Made by a program: the position numbers and the translations under genes. Under the pieces are notes generated by a model. It saw only the letters and a list, made by a program, of their open reading frames with translations. It searched no databases and had not been told where the DNA came from. Positions 63,844 to 64,000 of a stretch of 64,000 nucleotides of DNA are shown piece by piece; positions within the stretch are counted from its first letter, which is position 1, and the number at the start of each line of letters is the position of its first letter. This stretch comes from Rhinopomastus cyanomelas (taxonomy: Eukaryota > Chordata > Aves > Bucerotiformes > Rhinopomastidae). The stretch is from the NCBI GenBank assembly GCA_013400115.1, contig VXBP01004447.1, positions 55,598 through 119,597 on the forward strand. The letters run 5' to 3'.

Positions 63844-64000
63844 ACCGAATCACAGAATCACAACACATTAGGGACTGGAAGGGACCTTGAAAGATCATCC
63901 AGTCCAATCCCCCTGCCACATCAGGAACACCTAGACCAAGTCACACAGGAACACATCCAGGCAGGTTTTTAATGTCTCCAGAGAAGGAGACTCCACAACC
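63844..64000 (-). mobile_element. CR1 LINE 3' fragment, cut by the window edge
   Basis: Begins with the reversed tail CCGAATCACAGAATCACAAC and continues through GAGAAGGAGACTCCACAACC at the last base. The rest lies beyond 64000. Confidence 0.93.

Overview
The window is nuclear DNA from a bird. Two things show this. About two dozen fragments of CR1 LINE retrotransposon carry the typical avian CR1 3' end (GATGATCTTTCGAGGTCCC followed by TTCTATGATT), and a spliced vertebrate gene is interrupted by very long introns. The species cannot be named from the sequence. No bacterial or viral gene, tRNA, rRNA or CRISPR array was seen.

The one gene I can support is the 5' end of GABRB2, the beta-2 subunit of the GABA-A receptor chloride channel, on the minus strand. 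Its first three coding exons are intact: 49683-49759 (start codon and signal peptide), 49466-49557 (mature N-terminus) and 48492-48559 (a 68-base exon). Splice sites and phases agree across all three. Exon 4 is not present, so everything from 48491 down to base 1 is read as intron 3. Upstream, at 49760-51700, lies a GC-rich promoter region. It holds an NRF1-type palindrome and a likely 118-base noncoding exon (50581-50698) with a small upstream ORF. A second GC-rich island (about 48030-49060) surrounds exon 3.

Layout from left to right: 1-43.2 kb is intron 3, crowded with CR1 pieces in both orientations; 43.2-48.0 kb is intron without recognised repeats; 48.0-51.7 kb is the GABRB2 5' region with two CpG-rich islands; 51.7-56.2 kb is upstream DNA without recognised repeats; 56.2-64 kb is upstream intergenic DNA with more CR1, including a copy about 2 kb long. 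In other vertebrates GABRB2 lies head-to-head with GABRA6. None of the GABRA6 exons I looked for is present before base 64000.

I found no undescribed biological system. The observations most worth checking are the GABRB2 5' UTR structure, a near-perfect CR1 tail-to-tail hairpin at 17.6 kb, rearranged CR1 copies, a repeat-free zone around the promoter, and four single-N positions. Three of those Ns sit exactly at suspicious joins (two skip the middle of a CR1, one is flanked by a duplicated sequence), so they probably mark assembly errors.
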